Shown here: positions 42,903 to 51,165 of the stretch, in pieces | Numbering within the stretch: the stretch's first letter is position 1 | Layout of the letters: each line of letters begins with the position of its first letter | Source: Deltaproteobacteria bacterium | GTDB lineage: Bacteria > Bdellovibrionota > JACOXK01 | Length of the DNA stretch: 64,000 nucleotides | Direction: 5' to 3' | Assembly: GCA_016186995.1 (NCBI GenBank) | Contig: JACPKQ010000016.1 | Location: forward strand, 8,921 to 72,920 | The notes under the pieces: model-generated | What the model was told of the DNA's origin: nothing | Database searches by the model: none | The model's input: the letters and a program-made list of their open reading frames with translations, nothing else | Position numbers and translations under genes: made by a program

Positions 42903-43908
42903 AGTTTATTTAGGTCACAATGAACTTTCTTTCATTTCTCAAACTTTAAATAAAAATTCTTATTCTTGTTTTTTCTTTGTTATTTCTCATTCAGTTCCTA
43001 AAACTTATATAAAAAAAATAATTGGTTCTTTAAACAAAGAATATATTCTTTTTTATATTAAAGACGGGGAAACAAATAAAAACTTTTCTCAATTTAAAAA
43101 AATATTAAATGAATTGTTTAAAAATAAATTAGATCGGGAAAGTGTACTTATTTCTATTGGTGGTGGATCACTCAATGATTTAGCTGGTTTTTGTGCCTCT
43201 ATTTACCTTCGCGGTATTGATTGGATGACAATTCCCACAACGCCTCTTTCTCAAATGGATGCATCCATGGGTGGAAAAACAGCACTTAATTATCAAGGTA
43301 AAAATACAATTGGGAGTTTCTATCTTCCCCACTCCATTTTTATTGATACTATTTTTTTAAAAACAGTTTCTAAAACCATTTTAAAAGAAAGCTTTTCAGA
43401 AATGATAAAAATGGCTTTGGGTTTTGATCAAAAACTTTATTCATTACTTTTAAAAAAAGATCTTTCTCAAACAAACAATCTTCACAGAGTTTTTACAAGA
43501 TGTATCCAACTTAAAGAAAAGGTTGTCATTCAAGATTTCAGAGAAAAAAAAGGTTTAAGACAAAAACTTAATTTTGGTCACACTTTAGGTCATGTTTTTG
43601 AGCAATCTCAAAAAATAAGCCATGGCAAAGCAGTTCAAGAAGGTTTAAAAACAGCGCTTTTTCTTTCTAAAAAGTTGCGATGTTGCACCCCAAAAACATA
43701 TGATAAGTGTATAGAATTATTAAATAAATTTAATACCAATGGGATGACTACATTTCCCCCTTCTCAAACCATTAAGAAATTTCTTTATAAAGATAAAAAA
43801 AGAAAAAAGGGTGAGATTGATTTTATCTTTTTAGAAAAAATAGGTACACTCAAAGTAAAGAAAATTCAGATTTCAGAGTTAATAAATTATGTATCAAGCT
43901 ATTCTTAA
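42874..43908 (+). CDS. aroB: 3-dehydroquinate synthase
   Basis: AroB makes 3-dehydroquinate from DAHP with NAD and zinc. Motifs include ISIGGGSLNDLAGFCASIYLRGI, the substrate region TTPLSQMDASMGGKTALNY and the metal site LNFGHTLGHVFE with further His in ISHGKAVQEG. The start chosen, ATG 42874, overlaps aroC by 29 bp; an upstream in-frame ATG would add 12 unlikely residues. The N-terminal region before the NAD site is short and divergent. Confidence 0.93.
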   Translation: MKLIANKLSKVYLGHNELSFISQTLNKNSYSCFFFVISHSVPKTYIKKIIGSLNKEYILFYIKDGETNKNFSQFKKILNELFKNKLDRESVLISIGGGSLNDLAGFCASIYLRGIDWMTIPTTPLSQMDASMGGKTALNYQGKNTIGSFYLPHSIFIDTIFLKTVSKTILKESFSEMIKMALGFDQKLYSLLLKKDLSQTNNLHRVFTRCIQLKEKVVIQDFREKKGLRQKLNFGHTLGHVFEQSQKISHGKAVQEGLKTALFLSKKLRCCTPKTYDKCIELLNKFNTNGMTTFPPSQTIKKFLYKDKKRKKGEIDFIFLEKIGTLKVKKIQISELINYVSSYS

Positions 43909-44638
43909 TTTTTATGTTTCTCTTTTTCTTATAATGAGCGTGGCATGTCCACTTTTAATATCTTTACTGTATTCTTTATTCTTTAAAAAAATTTCATCTG
44001 AGATGGATCACCACGTTGGTGGATCTCTTCTTCTTCATAAAAAATTAAGAAATTGGTGGATTGCAATTATAAGTCCCTTGGAAAGTACTCTTTTTAAAAC
44101 AAAACTTTCTTCAAATACTTTAACTCTTAGTGGGCTATTTTTAAGCTTTGTATCGGGCATCCTTTTTTCTTATGGATATATTAGTTTAGCCGGAGCAGCT
44201 CTGATTCTTAATGCTGTTTTTGATATTTTAGATGGTCGAATTGCACGTCGAAGAAACAAAGCAACAAGAATGGGTGCTTTTTTAGATAGTTTTTGTGACC
44301 GAATAGGTGAAATTTTTATTTTTACTGGGCTTCTTCTTTTTTTTAGACTCACTTCTGTTTTTCATATTGTTCTCATTATTCTTTTAACTTCATTTTTGAT
44401 TAGTTATGCACGAGCACGGGCTGAAGGCCTTGGATTTTATACAAAGGTAGGGCTTATCCAAAGGGCCGAAAGACTTTTCATTTTGATCATAGCAAGCTGC
44501 ACAAGCCCTTTTTTTGAGGTTTTTGGGTTTGGAGAGTTTACAATACTTATTGCAGCTCTTGATATTTTAGCAATTTTAAGTGTTTTTACGCTGTTTCAAA
44601 GGTGTTTTTCTATATATTCTTCACTGCGTTCAGAATGA
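43889..44638 (+). CDS. CDP-alcohol phosphatidyltransferase
   Basis: This 249-residue integral membrane enzyme transfers a phosphatidyl group from CDP-diacylglycerol to an alcohol. The complete catalytic motif is present: DGRIARRRNKATRMGAFLD then SFCD (DGxxAR-x8-GxxxD-xxx-D, about residues 114-138). Four or more helices follow or surround it. The alcohol (glycerol phosphate, inositol or other) is not determined. Its last residues (SSLRSE) and stop codon lie in a dispersed repeat. It overlaps aroB by 20 bp. Confidence 0.87.
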   Translation: MYQAILNFYVSLFLIMSVACPLLISLLYSLFFKKISSEMDHHVGGSLLLHKKLRNWWIAIISPLESTLFKTKLSSNTLTLSGLFLSFVSGILFSYGYISLAGAALILNAVFDILDGRIARRRNKATRMGAFLDSFCDRIGEIFIFTGLLLFFRLTSVFHIVLIILLTSFLISYARARAEGLGFYTKVGLIQRAERLFILIIASCTSPFFEVFGFGEFTILIAALDILAILSVFTLFQRCFSIYSSLRSE

Positions 44639-44884
44639 CAGAGGGGCCGTCCGCAATGACAGAAACTTCGAGTCTATGTGCAGATGACCTTGGCCTGTCA
44701 TCGCGAGGGTTCTTAAAGAACCCGTGGCGATCTCAACACGCAAGTGTTGTCCTAGAATTGCTAAAGCAATTCTAGGAGATTGCTTCGCTACGCTCGCAAT
44801 GACACGTATCCATGAGAGAGTAGGGACTGGGTGTTTTGTTGCACGTTCAGGAAACAAAACACCCTCCCTACTCAGAACCCAAGT
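44618..44884. repeat. Repeat island: families B, C and R1 in series
   Basis: From left to right: a CTTCACTGCGTTCAGAATGACAG copy (44618-44644), a full family C element (44697-44803) with hairpins GGGTTCTT/AGAACCC, CAACAC-GCAA-GTGTTG and CTAGAATTGC-TAAA-GCAATTCTAG, and an R1-like element (44809-44883) with arms GGGTGTTTTGTT (44829-44840) and AACAAAACACCC (44853-44864) around loop GCACGTTCAGGA. No gene is present; open frames here translate repeats. Confidence 0.88.
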
Positions 44885-44887
44885 CTG

Positions 44888-45511
44888 TTATGGCAGATGA
44901 ACTGTAACACCTGAGGCTAAAGGCACTGTTTCTTGAGGTTTGTTTTGAGATTGTGAGAAAAAATAAATAGCTCCTGTTACAGCTAAAGCACTTCCCACCC
45001 AAAACCACGAATTTTTAAAAAAGCTTTTTTCTTGTAAAGCCTCTTCTTCTTCATTAAAAAAAGAATGCATTAGATCCCATTCTTCTTGTGAAACACTTTG
45101 TGAAAGAATCGGTGCTTCTTTTGAATCAGTACCTTTTTGAGATTGTGGTTTTATTTTTTTAAAAAGCTCTACTACTTTTGGAGAAAAAGCCTTTTCATCA
45201 ATTTTAAAATGACTATCAAGTTCAAAAACTTTTCTAAATGCCCCCTCTGCCTTATAAAGTTCATTTTTACTTAAATGGGCCACCCCAAGTAAAAAATAGG
45301 CATGAGCAACATCTTTAAATTTTTTGAGGTTATTTTCATCATGAATGTGAATGGCTTTGTTCAAAGTCTGTATAGATTCATCCAACTTAAACTCATGAAA
45401 AAGCTTTTGCCCTTTTTCAAGGGTCTCTGAAAACTGAGGCTCTGCGTAGGAAATATTAGCAGCTAGAAAAATAAGTATCCAGATCAGATTGCCACGGTTC
45501 ACTTCATTCAC
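44888..45511 (-). CDS. TPR protein with signal peptide and C-terminal membrane helix; start derived from a repeat
   Basis: A signal peptide (LIWILIFLAANISYA) is followed by tetratricopeptide-like helices (about 30-110: EKGQKLFHEFKLDESIQTLNK, YFLLGVAHLSKNELYKAEGAF) and FSPKVVELFKKIKP. An acidic linker and a membrane helix (about residues 168-185) come next. This resembles envelope TPR proteins of deltaproteobacteria that sense or scaffold; no function is assigned. The first eleven codons lie in family C repeat sequence. Likely starts are GTG 45511 or GTG 45502; the latter has GAGG eight bases upstream. Confidence 0.65.
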   Translation of the reverse strand: MNEVNRGNLIWILIFLAANISYAEPQFSETLEKGQKLFHEFKLDESIQTLNKAIHIHDENNLKKFKDVAHAYFLLGVAHLSKNELYKAEGAFRKVFELDSHFKIDEKAFSPKVVELFKKIKPQSQKGTDSKEAPILSQSVSQEEWDLMHSFFNEEEEALQEKSFFKNSWFWVGSALAVTGAIYFFSQSQNKPQETVPLASGVTVHLP

Positions 45512-45522
45512 CTCGCAATGAC
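45487..45522. repeat. Half copy of the family C repeat overlapping a gene start
   Basis: On the minus strand it reads GTCATTGCGAGGTGAATGAA then GTGAACCGTGGCAATC, matching the left half of 2101-2183. It contributes the ribosome-binding GAGG and the start codon of the TPR gene. Confidence 0.8.
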
Positions 45523-45541
45523 AAAAGCGGTGATACTACCC

Positions 45542-46843
45542 TCACCAACTGCTTGTCAATTGTGCAACTTTATCACAAATCTCTTCTTCTTTTACAGAAA
45601 TGAGATTGCCATTTTGTTTGAGAATTTTGCCACTTACAACCACCGTTTCAATGGCTTGAGGTGAAAGAGAATAAACAATATTATTAATCAGATTCTCTTT
45701 TTTATTTGGATACAGCGAAATATCCTTAAGATTTAACCCTACAAAATCACAGTGATAATTCTTTTCTAATTTTCCAATAGATAAACCTAAAACCTTACCC
45801 CCATTCTCAGTACCCATTTTAAAACTGGTTTTGGCTCCACAAACTGAACCGTCAAGATTATACACTTTTTGAAGAAGAGAAGTCATTCGCATTTCATCAA
45901 AAACACTTGTTCGGTTATTAGAACAAGCCCCATCTGTTCCTAAACCAATCACAACATTGTTTTTTAAATATTTTAAAATAGGAGAAACACCGTCACCCAA
46001 AAACATATTGCTTGTGGGGTTGTAAGCAAGCTTAACCTCATTTTCACCCATAAGTTTTATTTCTTCATCTGTCACCCACACACAGTGTACACCCACTAGT
46101 TTTTGAGAACACACCCCCAAAGAATCTAAAAATAAAATGGGAGTTTTCCCAAACTTTTTCTTTACTTGTTCTACCTCATAAGGAGCTTCTGCAATATGCA
46201 TGTGAAGAAAACAATTTTTTTTCTTTGCAATATCCAATCCTGCTTCAATCATTTCAACGCTTGCGCCATGAAGACTGTGCGGGGCTGGATAAATATGAAC
46301 CATAGAATTATTTTCATATTTTTCAACTAAAGAAAGACATCGCGCATGGGCATCTGAAACCTTTTCTTGGTATTGTTTGGGGGCTCCCTTCCAATCATAC
46401 ATGGTGCGAGCCATCACAAAACGAATTCCTACCTCTTGAGCTGCTTTAACCACCGCTTCTGCATTTTCATTGCCTCCATTATGAATATAGAAAAAATCGC
46501 ACACTGTTGTAACCCCGTATTTAACCATTTCACTAAACGCAAAAAGAGCTCCTATATAAATACCTTCGCTATTTAAAAGTTTTGAATATTTATAAATGCC
46601 ATCATCACGCCACTTTTCAAAAGGAAGATCATTAGCAAATCCTCGTATTAAGGATTGAAAAGAATGAGTGTGGACATTCACAGTACCCGGAATAAGAACC
46701 TGATCTTTAAATTGAACAACATCTTTAGATTTGGGGTCTTGAGAAAGAATATCTGTGATTTTTCCATCTTTACATACAAGAGTGTGGTTCTCTTTAAATT
46801 CTCCATCTACATAGACAAGTGGCGCTTTAAAAAATGTGCTCAT
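45542..46843 (-). CDS. Amidohydrolase, TRZ/ATZ (chlorohydrolase/deaminase) family
   Basis: This 433-residue metal-dependent hydrolase has a TIM barrel. The ligand motifs are NVHTHSFQSLIRG (HxH, about residue 58), HMHIAEAP (about 215), VGVHCVW (about 250) and GLGTDGACSNNR (Asp, about 303). Family members deaminate adenine or guanine derivatives, S-adenosylhomocysteine or triazines. HutF (formimidoylglutamate deiminase) is a close relative and would fit with hutH and hutI elsewhere in the window, but its usual NLHSHAFQR motif is not exact here. A cytoplasmic enzyme; substrate uncertain. Confidence 0.75.
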   Translation of the reverse strand: MSTFFKAPLVYVDGEFKENHTLVCKDGKITDILSQDPKSKDVVQFKDQVLIPGTVNVHTHSFQSLIRGFANDLPFEKWRDDGIYKYSKLLNSEGIYIGALFAFSEMVKYGVTTVCDFFYIHNGGNENAEAVVKAAQEVGIRFVMARTMYDWKGAPKQYQEKVSDAHARCLSLVEKYENNSMVHIYPAPHSLHGASVEMIEAGLDIAKKKNCFLHMHIAEAPYEVEQVKKKFGKTPILFLDSLGVCSQKLVGVHCVWVTDEEIKLMGENEVKLAYNPTSNMFLGDGVSPILKYLKNNVVIGLGTDGACSNNRTSVFDEMRMTSLLQKVYNLDGSVCGAKTSFKMGTENGGKVLGLSIGKLEKNYHCDFVGLNLKDISLYPNKKENLINNIVYSLSPQAIETVVVSGKILKQNGNLISVKEEEICDKVAQLTSSW

Positions 46844-46895
46844 AAGACTAGCTCATATCCATAAAAAATTGAGTTCTACTTAACTTAAAGTTCGA

Positions 46896-47068
46896 GGTCT
46901 TGCGAGAAAATGATCTGTATCTGGAGCGGAAGTAAAGCGCAGCCCAAAGTTTGTAAATACTCAAAATACTGGATCCCGGATAGTGCCTCGCACTTCCGGG
47001 ATGACAGAAAATTCGTGTGGGACAAATACAGCGAGCCATGGAGCGAAAGATATAGATCATTTTAAGAA
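46896..47068. repeat. Long palindromic element, family D (copy 1)
   Basis: Outer arms 46907-46922 and 47048-47063 pair over 15 of 16 bases (AAAATGATCTGTATCT with AGATATAGATCATTTT). Inside, CTGGAGCGGAAGTAAAGCG and GAGCCATGGAGCGAAAG are shared with copy 2 (50867-51023), and the centre is a CCCGGATAGTGC-CTC-GCACTTCCGGG hairpin. This fills the space between the amidohydrolase and btuF starts. I see no cobalamin riboswitch. Confidence 0.85.
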
Positions 47069-47119
47069 CCTAACCTCTTTAGTAGCAGTCACTTGACCTC
47101 ATTTCAAGGCTCGACTAGG

Positions 47120-48052
47120 ATGCCCTCCATGCGTAAATACCTGTTTGTTTTTATGGCGTTTCTGCTTGTGTTCACAGGTTCTCTTTATTATTTCAAACCT
47201 CACACAGAGAACACTAACAAGCCACACACACTTCAAGATGAGTTAGGTCGAAGTGTTACTTTGCCGGAAAGCAAAGAACGCCTTATTTCCCTAGCACCTA
47301 ATATTACTGAAATACTTTTTGCTTTGGGTATGGGTTCATCTGTTGTAGGTGTTTCAGACTTTAGTGATTATCCTCCCGAGGCTGTCAAGCTTCCTAAAGT
47401 AGGTGGCTTTGCAGGGCCTAATATAGAACTCATTGCAGAACTTAAGCCTGATCTTGTGATTGCAACAGCTGATGGCAACCCAGAACAATCTGTAACAAAA
47501 CTTAATAAAATTTCTGTACCCAGCTTTGTTATTAATCCAAGAAGCTATGATGGCATTGTTCAGTCCATTGGGAAGTTGGGTATTATTTTAGATAGAAAAG
47601 AAGTTGCAGAAAAAATTGCAGAAGCCATGAATGCCACAAAGGTTTACATACAAACCCAAGTAACACCCTTAAAACAACCTAAAGTACTTTTTCAATTAAA
47701 TGCAAAACCTATTATGAGTGCTAATAAAAATACTTTTGTACATGATCTTATCTCCATTGCAGGTGGCATTAATATTGCAGCTGAATCAGGTATTAATTAT
47801 CCAAAATTAAACGCAGAAGCTATTGTTCAGAAAAATCCAGATATTATTATTGTAGCTTCAGACGAAAACCAATTTAAAGTTATTCAAGAACAGTGGAAAA
47901 CATTCTCCAGTGTCTCTGCCGTCAAAAATAAAAAAATTTATCACATTAATCCAAACATTATTTTAAGACCTTCCCCAAGGGTCACTCAAGGACTCATACA
48001 ACTTTTTAAAATTTTTCACATACCCACCTCCCTTGAAAAAAATAAAGGGTGA
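47120..48052 (+). CDS. btuF: Cobalamin-type ABC transporter substrate-binding protein
   Basis: This is a class III periplasmic binding protein. An N-terminal membrane or signal segment (YLFVFMAFLLVFTGSLYYF) is followed by DELGRSVTLPESKERLISLAPNITEILFALG, the BtuF-like opening, and SDYPPEAVKLPKVGGF, as in vitamin B12 binders. The rest has the two-lobed fold with a linking helix. Haem or siderophore binding remains possible. Start ATG 47120 or 47129 is preferred over an upstream TTG. It leads a three-gene importer operon. Confidence 0.85.
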   Translation: MPSMRKYLFVFMAFLLVFTGSLYYFKPHTENTNKPHTLQDELGRSVTLPESKERLISLAPNITEILFALGMGSSVVGVSDFSDYPPEAVKLPKVGGFAGPNIELIAELKPDLVIATADGNPEQSVTKLNKISVPSFVINPRSYDGIVQSIGKLGIILDRKEVAEKIAEAMNATKVYIQTQVTPLKQPKVLFQLNAKPIMSANKNTFVHDLISIAGGINIAAESGINYPKLNAEAIVQKNPDIIIVASDENQFKVIQEQWKTFSSVSAVKNKKIYHINPNIILRPSPRVTQGLIQLFKIFHIPTSLEKNKG

Positions 48053-48061
48053 CGTTTAAGG

Positions 48062-49030
48062 GTGTTAAGCGCTAAAAAAATTATTCTAACTTGTTCTTAT
48101 TTATTTTTTTTTCTTGCTATTTGTTTTTTAATATCCATTAAAAGTGGGGCAGTCTCATTTTCTTGGGGTGAGGTTTTTGACTTTTCAAATAAAATTATTA
48201 CTTCTATTCGTATTCCACGTGTCATTTTAAGTTTGATTGTGGGGGCATCGCTTTCTCTTGCTGGTGTTGTGTTTCAGGCTATTCTTAAAAACCCACTTGC
48301 AGACCCCTATGTGCTGGGTGTTTCAAGTGGAGGGGCCGTTGGGAGCACTTTAGCTGTTCTTTTAGGGCTTGTTTTTTTACAACCACTTTATGCTTTTTTT
48401 GGATCTTTTTTAAGTATTGTTTTTGTGCTTTTTGTTGCAAAAAGAACAAGCTCACATTCTCTTATTTTAACAGGTGTCATTCTTAATTTTTTTCTAGCCT
48501 CCCTACTCACTTTATTTTTATCGCTCGCCTCTCCAGCACAACTGAGTTCTTCTTACACATGGATTTTAGGAAGTCTCTCCTTTTCTTCATGGGATCTCTT
48601 ATTAAAACTTTTACCTTTTATTTTGATAAGTATACTTTTTCTTTATTATTGTTCACATCTTCTTAATATTTTAAGTTTGGGAGAGGAAAAGGCATTGACG
48701 CTGGGTGTATCCGTTCAAAAATGGAATCTTATTCTTCTTCTTATAACTTCTTTTTTAACAGCTATTGTTGTTTCTTTAAGTGGTATTATTGGTTTTGTGG
48801 GGCTTATTATTCCCCACACAGCAAGAAATATATGGGGAAGTGATCATCGCATTCTTATTCCTACTTCCCTTCTTTTAGGAGGAAGTTTTGTAATGATAGC
48901 AGATACTTTAGCACGCACTCTTTTTTTACCTGCTGAAATTCCTGTGGGTGTTTTAACCGCCATTATTGGAGCCCCTCTTTTTATTTATTTTTTAAAAAAA
49001 GGTTATGATTTTCAAAGCGCAAGAAATTGA
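48062..49030 (+). CDS. btuC: Cobalamin-type ABC transporter permease
   Basis: This 322-residue FecCD/BtuC-family permease has about ten helices. Family strings are IRIPRVILSLIVGASLSLAGVVFQAILKNPLADPYVLG, GVILNFFLASL and the coupling region LSGIIGFVGLIIPHTAR. The start is GTG nine bases after btuF's stop. It overlaps btuD by 26 bp. Confidence 0.92.
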   Translation: MLSAKKIILTCSYLFFFLAICFLISIKSGAVSFSWGEVFDFSNKIITSIRIPRVILSLIVGASLSLAGVVFQAILKNPLADPYVLGVSSGGAVGSTLAVLLGLVFLQPLYAFFGSFLSIVFVLFVAKRTSSHSLILTGVILNFFLASLLTLFLSLASPAQLSSSYTWILGSLSFSSWDLLLKLLPFILISILFLYYCSHLLNILSLGEEKALTLGVSVQKWNLILLLITSFLTAIVVSLSGIIGFVGLIIPHTARNIWGSDHRILIPTSLLLGGSFVMIADTLARTLFLPAEIPVGVLTAIIGAPLFIYFLKKGYDFQSARN

Positions 49031-49766
49031 TTTTTGGATCGAGGAAAAAAAGATCCTCAGTAATATCTCACTTAATATTGGAAGTGGTTCTTTCACTGCA
49101 CTTCTAGGCCCCAATGGAGCTGGTAAATCAACTCTTCTTAAGATTTTTTCAAGAGTTTTAGAACCTTCACAAGGAAAACTCTTTTTTGAAGATAAAGAAA
49201 TTAATTCAGTATCTTTACGAGATTTTTCAAAAAATGTATCTTACCTTCCACAAAACTTTCACTTTCCATTTGCTATTCAGGTTTTAGATCTTGTCCTTTT
49301 GGGAAGAACGCCTCACCAAAATTTTTTAACTTTTAATAACCAAAAAGATTTATATATTTCTATTTCAGCATTAAAAAAAACAGGTGTTGAACATTTGCAA
49401 GATCGATATTTTCAAACTTTAAGCGGTGGGGAAAAACAAAAAGTGCTTCTCGCTAAATGCCTTGCGCAAGAAACAAAAGTGTTGTGTCTTGATGAACCTA
49501 CAACATTTTTAGATTTAAAACATCAGATTGAGTTTTCTGATCTTCTTAAAAAGCTTAAAAGTGAAAATAACTTCACTGTTATCCTAGCAACCCATGATTT
49601 AAGTTTTTTAAAAAATTGCTGTGATCATACTGTCTTTTTAAAACAAGGAGAAGTGGTCCAATATGGAAACACAAAAGAACTTCTTACAACATCTAATATT
49701 GCAAAACTCTTTGATTTACCTAAAGCTTCGCTTAAAGGATTTCCTTTAGAAGAATACCCTCATTGA
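49005..49766 (+). CDS. btuD: Cobalamin-type ABC transporter ATP-binding protein
   Basis: This 253-residue ATPase has Walker A GPNGAGKST, signature LSGGEKQKV, Walker B LCLDEPTTFLD and switch LATHDLSF. The start overlaps btuC. The C-terminus overlaps the convergent outer-membrane protein gene by 21 bp. Confidence 0.92.
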   Translation: MIFKAQEIDFWIEEKKILSNISLNIGSGSFTALLGPNGAGKSTLLKIFSRVLEPSQGKLFFEDKEINSVSLRDFSKNVSYLPQNFHFPFAIQVLDLVLLGRTPHQNFLTFNNQKDLYISISALKKTGVEHLQDRYFQTLSGGEKQKVLLAKCLAQETKVLCLDEPTTFLDLKHQIEFSDLLKKLKSENNFTVILATHDLSFLKNCCDHTVFLKQGEVVQYGNTKELLTTSNIAKLFDLPKASLKGFPLEEYPH

Positions 49767-50510
49767 TAAAGAGTGTTGTAGTTCTCTTTTTTTAAGACTT
49801 TGTTCAAAACCATAAAAAAAGCCTAATTTATAAAGCGCCCAACCAGCACCTAAAGAATAAGATTGGAAAGAAGGTGTGGTATTAAAATGCCCACCCCCTC
49901 TAAACGAAAGACCAGTTTTTTCATGATGAATTTCGGCACCCGTTTGAAGTGAAAAATTCTTTTCTGAAAAATTTTTTGAAACATCTGAAGAAAGAAGAAG
50001 AATATCATAAATATTTAATTGAACACCCACTCCTAAAATTTTGGAATCACTTAAAAGATCCTCTCCTACAAGTCCAACATGAATATTTGAGTGCACTTCT
50101 AAAAGCCCCCCTGCCTTAAGATTCACATGGTTGAAAGTATCATTAAAAGTATAATCGCTTCCTATTCCTAAAGAAAAAACACCCCATCTTTTTGCCAAAG
50201 CCCCTTGTATAACGTTTTGAGGACTTTCCACATCAAAATCCTTTCTTGAATATCCCAAAGCAGCCCCGTAAAAAGATGTTTTTGAATCAACAACTGAAGC
50301 ATTCCAAGATCGCACCCCAGGTTTTACATCAACATAAGCTTCAATAGAATATTTATCCGTAAAGGCGAAAGAAGCTGGATTTGAGCTTAAACTTTCATTT
50401 AAAGATATAACCCCTCTTAAAGCACCTGATAGCCCTAAAGACCGTGGGCCCACAGCACTTACAGAAGAAACTAAAGCTCCTAAAAATAAAACAGATAACG
50501 GCAATTTCAT
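49746..50510 (-). CDS. Predicted outer-membrane protein, PorV/FadL-like barrel
   Basis: After a signal peptide (LPLSVLFLGALVSSVSA) the mature protein starts VGPRSLGLSGALRGV and has SLSSNPASFAF, the early NPA motif of PorV/UPF0164/FadL-related barrels. Alternating beta strands continue to a terminal MRVFF, a typical C-terminal outer-membrane sorting strand. Role unknown; it is convergent with a cobalamin-type importer but not in its operon. ATG 50510 (GAAG upstream) is a better start than the ATG at 50528. Confidence 0.65.
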   Translation of the reverse strand: MKLPLSVLFLGALVSSVSAVGPRSLGLSGALRGVISLNESLSSNPASFAFTDKYSIEAYVDVKPGVRSWNASVVDSKTSFYGAALGYSRKDFDVESPQNVIQGALAKRWGVFSLGIGSDYTFNDTFNHVNLKAGGLLEVHSNIHVGLVGEDLLSDSKILGVGVQLNIYDILLLSSDVSKNFSEKNFSLQTGAEIHHEKTGLSFRGGGHFNTTPSFQSYSLGAGWALYKLGFFYGFEQSLKKRELQHSLSMRVFF

Positions 50511-50569
50511 ATCTTCACAAGCTAGCATACATACGTTACCCCCTCAACAAAGGTCTTTGTAATGGTGCT

Positions 50570-51110
50570 TAACAACACGCCTCAATTCTCTCATGGATTT
50601 GAATCTCCTTGTCATTTCCGCTCTGAGGTGAAGCCAATAGCTGGAATCCAGTATTAATTTTAAGCTCTTGAAATGGTAACAAAAGATAGGGATAGTACTT
50701 CCTTCGGGTACGGCGTCACTTTTTTCCTGCGAAAAAGTGCGCCTCGCGTCTCAGTCAATCTGCCACATATTCTATGTGGACCAAGCCAGATTTCCTTCCG
50801 ACACGACCCTCTGTAAGCACTATCCCTATCTTTTGCCCTATAGATTTATTTCGAGTTCATGTGAAGAAATGGTTACTATCTGGAGCGGAAGTAAAGCGGA
50901 GCCCAAAATTTGTAAATATTCAGAATTCTCTCATCCCGGACAGTGCTTTAGCACTTACGGGATAACGAAGAATTCATGTGGAACAATTACAGCGAGCCAT
51001 GAAGCGAAAGATAGTAACCATTTTAAGAACTTAATTTGGAAAAGAAGAATACTAGATTCCTGCTTGTGCGCTTTGCGCTATCAGCGGGAAGGATGTTCTC
51101 AAAGGTGGGT
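50570..51110. repeat. Large composite repeat island: R1 fragment, three-stem module, family D element, ATTCC hairpins
   Basis: This fills most of a 640 bp gene-free gap. It holds a fragment of R1 (about 50580-50606), a decayed ATTCC-type hairpin (about 50622-50660), a three-stem module with outer arms 50681-50696 and 50819-50834 (16 bp, perfect), hairpin 50717-50739 (loop TCCTGCG) and hairpin 50763-50779 (loop TTC), then a family D element with perfect 15 bp arms 50867-50881 and 51009-51023, and another ATTCC-type hairpin (about 51047-51094). Outer TCTTGAAATGG/CCATTTTAAGAA ends bracket 50667-51030. An open frame at 50737-51165 is repeat sequence, not a gene. Confidence 0.87.
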
Positions 51111-51139
51111 TGACTTTGAATACTTAATTATGCTAAAAA
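51110..51139 (+). promoter_or_regulatory. Possible promoter of the dksA-galU run
   Basis: TTGACT (51110-51115), an 18 bp spacer and TAAAAA (51134-51139), followed by GGGAGGA and the GTG start at 51166. Confidence 0.35.
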
Positions 51140-51165
51140 TTGGCGCCTTTGTGGGGAGGAACTAA

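Noticed and set aside
44630-44857. Minus-strand open frame containing VIASVAKQSP
   Set aside because: This string is the translation of the common GTCATTGCGAG-type repeat, not a protein.
46848-47060. Minus-strand open frame of 70 codons near btuF
   Set aside because: Coincides with the family D repeat element and has no start signal or recognisable fold.
47066-47120. Cobalamin riboswitch upstream of btuF
   Set aside because: The region is short and filled by a repeat; no B12-box-like sequence is present.
50737-51165. Open frame of 142 codons before dksA
   Set aside because: It lies wholly within palindromic repeat elements, has cysteine-rich unordered composition, and shares its sequence with the repeat at 46896-47068.
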